Source: Pseudomonadota bacterium
GTDB taxonomy: Bacteria; Pseudomonadota; Alphaproteobacteria; Rhizobiales; Rhizobiaceae
DNA: 17,039 nt
NCBI GenBank assembly: GCA_023393575.1
Contig: JAEWKX010000323.1
Coordinates: 1 to 17,039 of the forward strand
Direction of reading: 5' to 3'
The notes under the pieces were generated by a model. That model saw only the letters and a program-made list of their open reading frames with translations, had not been told where the DNA came from and did not search any database. Every line of letters begins with the position of its first letter. The first letter of the stretch is position 1. The position numbers and the translations under genes are program-made. Below, piece after piece: positions 14,562 through 17,039 of the stretch.

Positions 14562-15767
14562 TCAGGCACGTTCCAAGGCGACCGAGATCCCCTGTCCGAC
14601 GCCCACGCACATGGTCGCCAGCGCCAGCTTCGACTTACGGATCGACAGTTCCAAGGCTGCCGTACCGGTGATACGGGCCCCCGACATGCCGAGCGGATGT
14701 CCCAATGCGATGGCGCCGCCGTTGGGATTGACGTGATCCGCATCCTCGGCGATCCCGAGTTCCCGCAACACGGCGATGCCTTGGGAGGCAAAGGCTTCGT
14801 TGAGTTCGATGATATCGAAATCCGCCGGCGATATGCCGAGGCGGGCGCAGAGCTTCCAGGTCGCAGGTGCCGGCCCGATGCCCATGATACGCGGTTCGAT
14901 CCCCGCGGTCGCACCGCCCAGGATGCGGGCGATGGGGGTGAGTCCATGCCTTTTTGCCGCAGCTTCCGACGCGATGATGAGAGCGGCCGCGCCATCGTTG
15001 ACACCGGAGGCATTGCCCGCCGTCACGGTACCGCCCTCCTTCTTGAAAGGCGTACCCAGCTTGGCAAGCGCTTCGATGGTCGTGGCCCGCGGATGTTCGT
15101 CCTTGCCGATCACGATGGGATCCCCCTTGCGCTGGGGTATGGTGACGGGTGCGATCTCCTGTGCGAGGCGGCCATTCTCCTGCGCCGCCGCAGCCTTGTT
15201 CTGCGAGCGGAGCGCAAACGCGTCCTGGTCCTCTCGCGAAACACCATAGTCCGCCGCGACATTCTCACCCGTCTCCGGCATGGAATCGACACCGTACTGC
15301 CTTTTCATCAGCGGATTGACGAAGCGCCATCCGATCGTCGTGTCGTAGATCTCCGCATTGCGCGAGAACGCCGTCTCCGCCTTCGGCATGACGAAAGGGG
15401 CCCGGCTCATGCTTTCGACCCCGCCAGCAATCATCAGTTCCGCCTCACCGGCCTTGATGGCGCGTGCGGCCGCGATCACCGCATCCATGCCCGAGCCACA
15501 GAGCCTGTTGATCGTCGTTCCGGTCACCGAGGCCGGCAGCCCCGCGAGCAGCAGCGACATCCGCGCGACATTCCGGTTGTCTTCGCCCGCCTGGTTGGCG
15601 CAGCCGAAGATGACATCGTCCACGGCCTGCCAGTCCACCTGCGGATTGCGCTCCATCAGTGACCGCAGCGGAATCGCGCCGAGGTCGTCGGCACGGACAG
15701 AGGACAGGGAACCGCCGAAACGGCCGATGGGCGTGCGGATATAGTCGCAGATAAAGGCTTCGGTCAT
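14562..15767 (-). CDS. pcaF: Beta-ketoadipyl-CoA thiolase PcaF
   Basis: The last step of the beta-ketoadipate pathway: beta-ketoadipyl-CoA plus CoA gives succinyl-CoA and acetyl-CoA. 401 residues, the usual thiolase length. Catalytic residues are all present: C90 in NRLCGSGMDA, H357 in GGAIALGHPLGMSGAR, C387 in MCVGVGQG. The N-terminus (MTEAFICDYIRTPIGRFGGSLSSVR) and QYGVDSMPETGENVA are typical of PcaF/PaaJ rather than of acetoacetyl-CoA thiolases; linkage to pcaIJ favours PcaF. Its ribosome binding site (GAGGA in TGAGGAAAACACCATG) overlaps the pcaJ stop, so translation is probably coupled. The gap to pcaJ is 10 nt. Confidence 0.95.
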   Translation of the reverse strand: MTEAFICDYIRTPIGRFGGSLSSVRADDLGAIPLRSLMERNPQVDWQAVDDVIFGCANQAGEDNRNVARMSLLLAGLPASVTGTTINRLCGSGMDAVIAAARAIKAGEAELMIAGGVESMSRAPFVMPKAETAFSRNAEIYDTTIGWRFVNPLMKRQYGVDSMPETGENVAADYGVSREDQDAFALRSQNKAAAAQENGRLAQEIAPVTIPQRKGDPIVIGKDEHPRATTIEALAKLGTPFKKEGGTVTAGNASGVNDGAAALIIASEAAAKRHGLTPIARILGGATAGIEPRIMGIGPAPATWKLCARLGISPADFDIIELNEAFASQGIAVLRELGIAEDADHVNPNGGAIALGHPLGMSGARITGTAALELSIRKSKLALATMCVGVGQGISVALERA

Positions 15768-15777
15768 GGTGTTTTCC

Positions 15778-16479
15778 TCAAAGCGCCGGCACGACGAGAT
15801 CGGCCACGGCTCCGTCGATATGCAACGGCGCTCCGGTCATGGCCTGCAGTTCCTCCAGCGACATTGCCACCAGTTTCTCCCGCAGGACGAAACGGCCGCC
15901 GACAATGTCGATCACGGCGTGACTGGTATATACACGGGTGATGCAGCCCACGCCGGTAAGCGGGAAGGTGCATTTCTCGACCAGCTTCGGCTCGCCGTTC
16001 TTGGTGACATGCTCGGTAATGACGCAGACCTGTTTTGCGCCGTGAACCAGATCCATGGCGCCGCCGACGGCAGGCACGCCCTTGGCGCCGACTCGCCAGT
16101 TCGCGAGATCGCCGTTCTGCGCCACCTGATAGGCGCCGAGGATGGCAACGTCCAGATGGCCGCCGCGCACCATCGCGAAACTGTCCGCATGGTGGAAGAA
16201 GGACGCCCCCGGTTTCAGGGTGACGGCCTTCTTTCCGGCATTGATCAGATCCCAGTCCTCCTCACCGGGCGGAGGCGCCTCGCCGAAATCTAGAATGCCG
16301 TTTTCGGTATGGAAGACCGCCTGCCGTCCGGACGGCTGATAGCGGGCCACCATCTCGGGGAAGCCGATGCCGAGGTTGACATAGGCGCCGTCGGCAATGT
16401 CCTGGGCGGCACGCCAGGCGATCTGGGCATTGGTGAGTTTTATGTCTTCGCGGGTATCGATAGGCGCATCGGCTGTCAT
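15778..16479 (-). CDS. pcaJ: 3-oxoadipate CoA-transferase, beta subunit PcaJ
   Basis: With PcaI it moves CoA from succinyl-CoA to beta-ketoadipate. 233 residues, starting MTADAPIDTREDIKLTNAQI; the active-site glutamate is E59 in FHTENGILDFG, and GGHLDVAILGAYQVAQNGDLANW and FPLTGVGCITRVYTSHAVID are family marks. The ATG at 16479 overlaps the pcaI stop as ATGA (4 nt), which fixes the start and indicates coupled translation of the two subunits. A longer upstream reading in this frame (to 16644) would run deep into pcaI and is rejected. pcaF follows after 10 nt. Confidence 0.95.
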   Translation of the reverse strand: MTADAPIDTREDIKLTNAQIAWRAAQDIADGAYVNLGIGFPEMVARYQPSGRQAVFHTENGILDFGEAPPPGEEDWDLINAGKKAVTLKPGASFFHHADSFAMVRGGHLDVAILGAYQVAQNGDLANWRVGAKGVPAVGGAMDLVHGAKQVCVITEHVTKNGEPKLVEKCTFPLTGVGCITRVYTSHAVIDIVGGRFVLREKLVAMSLEELQAMTGAPLHIDGAVADLVVPAL

Positions 16480-17039
16480 ATGTAGGCCACTCCGGCACGA
16501 ACGAGCTCTTCTTCCTGTCGGGCGTCGGCGACCTCGACGACCCGGTCCACGAAAATGCCGGGGGTGACGACATGCTCCGGATCGATCTCGCCGGCCGCAA
16601 CGGTCTTCGACACCTGCGCTATCGTCTTCGCCGCCGCCATGCACATCAGTGGATTGAAGTTCCGCCCGGCCTTGCTGTAGGTCAGGTTTCCATGGGTATC
16701 CCCCAGAAATCCCTTGACGAGAGCAAAGTCAGCCTTGAGCCAACGCTCCTGAACATAGGGGCGGCCGTCGAACTCGGCGATCGGCTTGCCCTCGGCGAGT
16801 TCCGTGCCGTACGCGGTAGGGGTGTAGAAGGCAGGGATGCCAGCACCGCCGGCGCGAATCCGCTCGGCCAGGGTCCCCTGCGGCACCAGTTCCAGCTCGA
16901 TCTCTCCTGCCACGTATTTTTCCGTGAAGGCGCGAGGATCGGAGGAGCGCGGAAACGAGCAGATCATCTTCCGGACCATGCCGGCATCGATCATTGCCGC
17001 AATACCGATACGGCCGTTTCCGGCATTGTTGTTGATGAC
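16476..17039 (-). CDS. pcaI: 3-oxoadipate CoA-transferase, alpha subunit PcaI, N-terminus cut by window edge
   Basis: The alpha subunit of the succinyl-CoA:3-ketoacid CoA-transferase type enzyme. 187 residues of its C-terminal part are in the window; the frame stays open to base 17039 and begins inside the NNNAGNGRIGIAAM region, so the start and the promoter are outside. Family marks: RKMICSFPRSSDPRAF, ELVPQGTLAERIRAGGAGIP, FYTPTAYGTELAEGK and the C-terminal VEVADARQEEELVRAGVAYI. An ATG at 16994 is internal and not the true start. The stop overlaps the pcaJ start by 4 nt. The upstream regulator (PcaR or PcaQ type) is not in the window. Confidence 0.94.
   Translation of the reverse strand, partial: VINNNAGNGRIGIAAMIDAGMVRKMICSFPRSSDPRAFTEKYVAGEIELELVPQGTLAERIRAGGAGIPAFYTPTAYGTELAEGKPIAEFDGRPYVQERWLKADFALVKGFLGDTHGNLTYSKAGRNFNPLMCMAAAKTIAQVSKTVAAGEIDPEHVVTPGIFVDRVVEVADARQEEELVRAGVAYI

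Noticed and set aside
14697..15662. Plus-strand open frame opposite pcaF (321 codons)
   Set aside because: PcaF on the minus strand has all three catalytic residues; the opposite frame is Arg/Asp-rich noise.

Overview
The window (about 62% GC by eye, dense head-to-tail operons, AGGA-type ribosome binding sites) looks like a chromosomal or chromid segment of a Rhizobiaceae alphaproteobacterium (Sinorhizobium/Rhizobium/Agrobacterium/Shinella type). The strongest clue is the divergent pair of a eukaryote-like type II glutamine synthetase (glnII) and the small gstI gene, an arrangement known from rhizobia. I see no tRNA, rRNA, CRISPR array, insertion sequence or phage gene.

Layout. (1) 1-1013: the 5' part of glnII on the minus strand with a well-spaced sigma-54 (-24/-12) promoter, facing gstI (DUF2735-like) on the plus strand. 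(2) 1103-10774: a nitrogen-oxide assimilation cluster on the plus strand: nasT (ANTAR antiterminator), nasS (cytoplasmic nitrate/nitrite sensor), a regulatory leader, nirB and nirD (NAD(P)H-nitrite reductase), an FNT-family nitrite channel (nirC-like), a PP2C phosphatase-Ser/Thr kinase fusion with a C-terminal membrane anchor, a tiny possible coupling ORF, and cysG (siroheme synthase). (3) 10508-14529: a small unrecognised minus-strand gene that overlaps the tail of cysG, a YddA/SbmA-BacA-type ABC transporter with a degenerate ATPase domain, and an exported S10-family serine carboxypeptidase-like protein. (4) 14562-17039: the minus-strand beta-ketoadipate operon pcaI-pcaJ-pcaF, with pcaI cut by the window edge.

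How it works together. NasS is expected to hold NasT inactive until nitrate or nitrite binds. Free NasT would then bind the nirB leader, where I can see two adjacent hairpins whose hexaloops both carry the A1/G4 signature of ANTAR RNA targets, between a perfectly spaced sigma-54 promoter and a U-tract terminator candidate. Transcription of nirBDC-kinase-cysG would thus need both nitrogen limitation (NtrC/sigma-54) and nitrate/nitrite (NasST). Ammonium from NirBD would be captured by GlnII, encoded next door. CysG makes the siroheme that NirB needs.

Most worth a second look: the NasT-target RNA leader; the phosphatase-kinase fusion inside the nitrite operon; the lack of a nitrate reductase gene in the cluster; the 25-codon ORF linked by ATGA and GTGA overlaps between the kinase and cysG; the roughly 125-residue extra tail of cysG lying antisense to another gene; and the ABC transporter that has lost its Walker A lysine and other catalytic residues.
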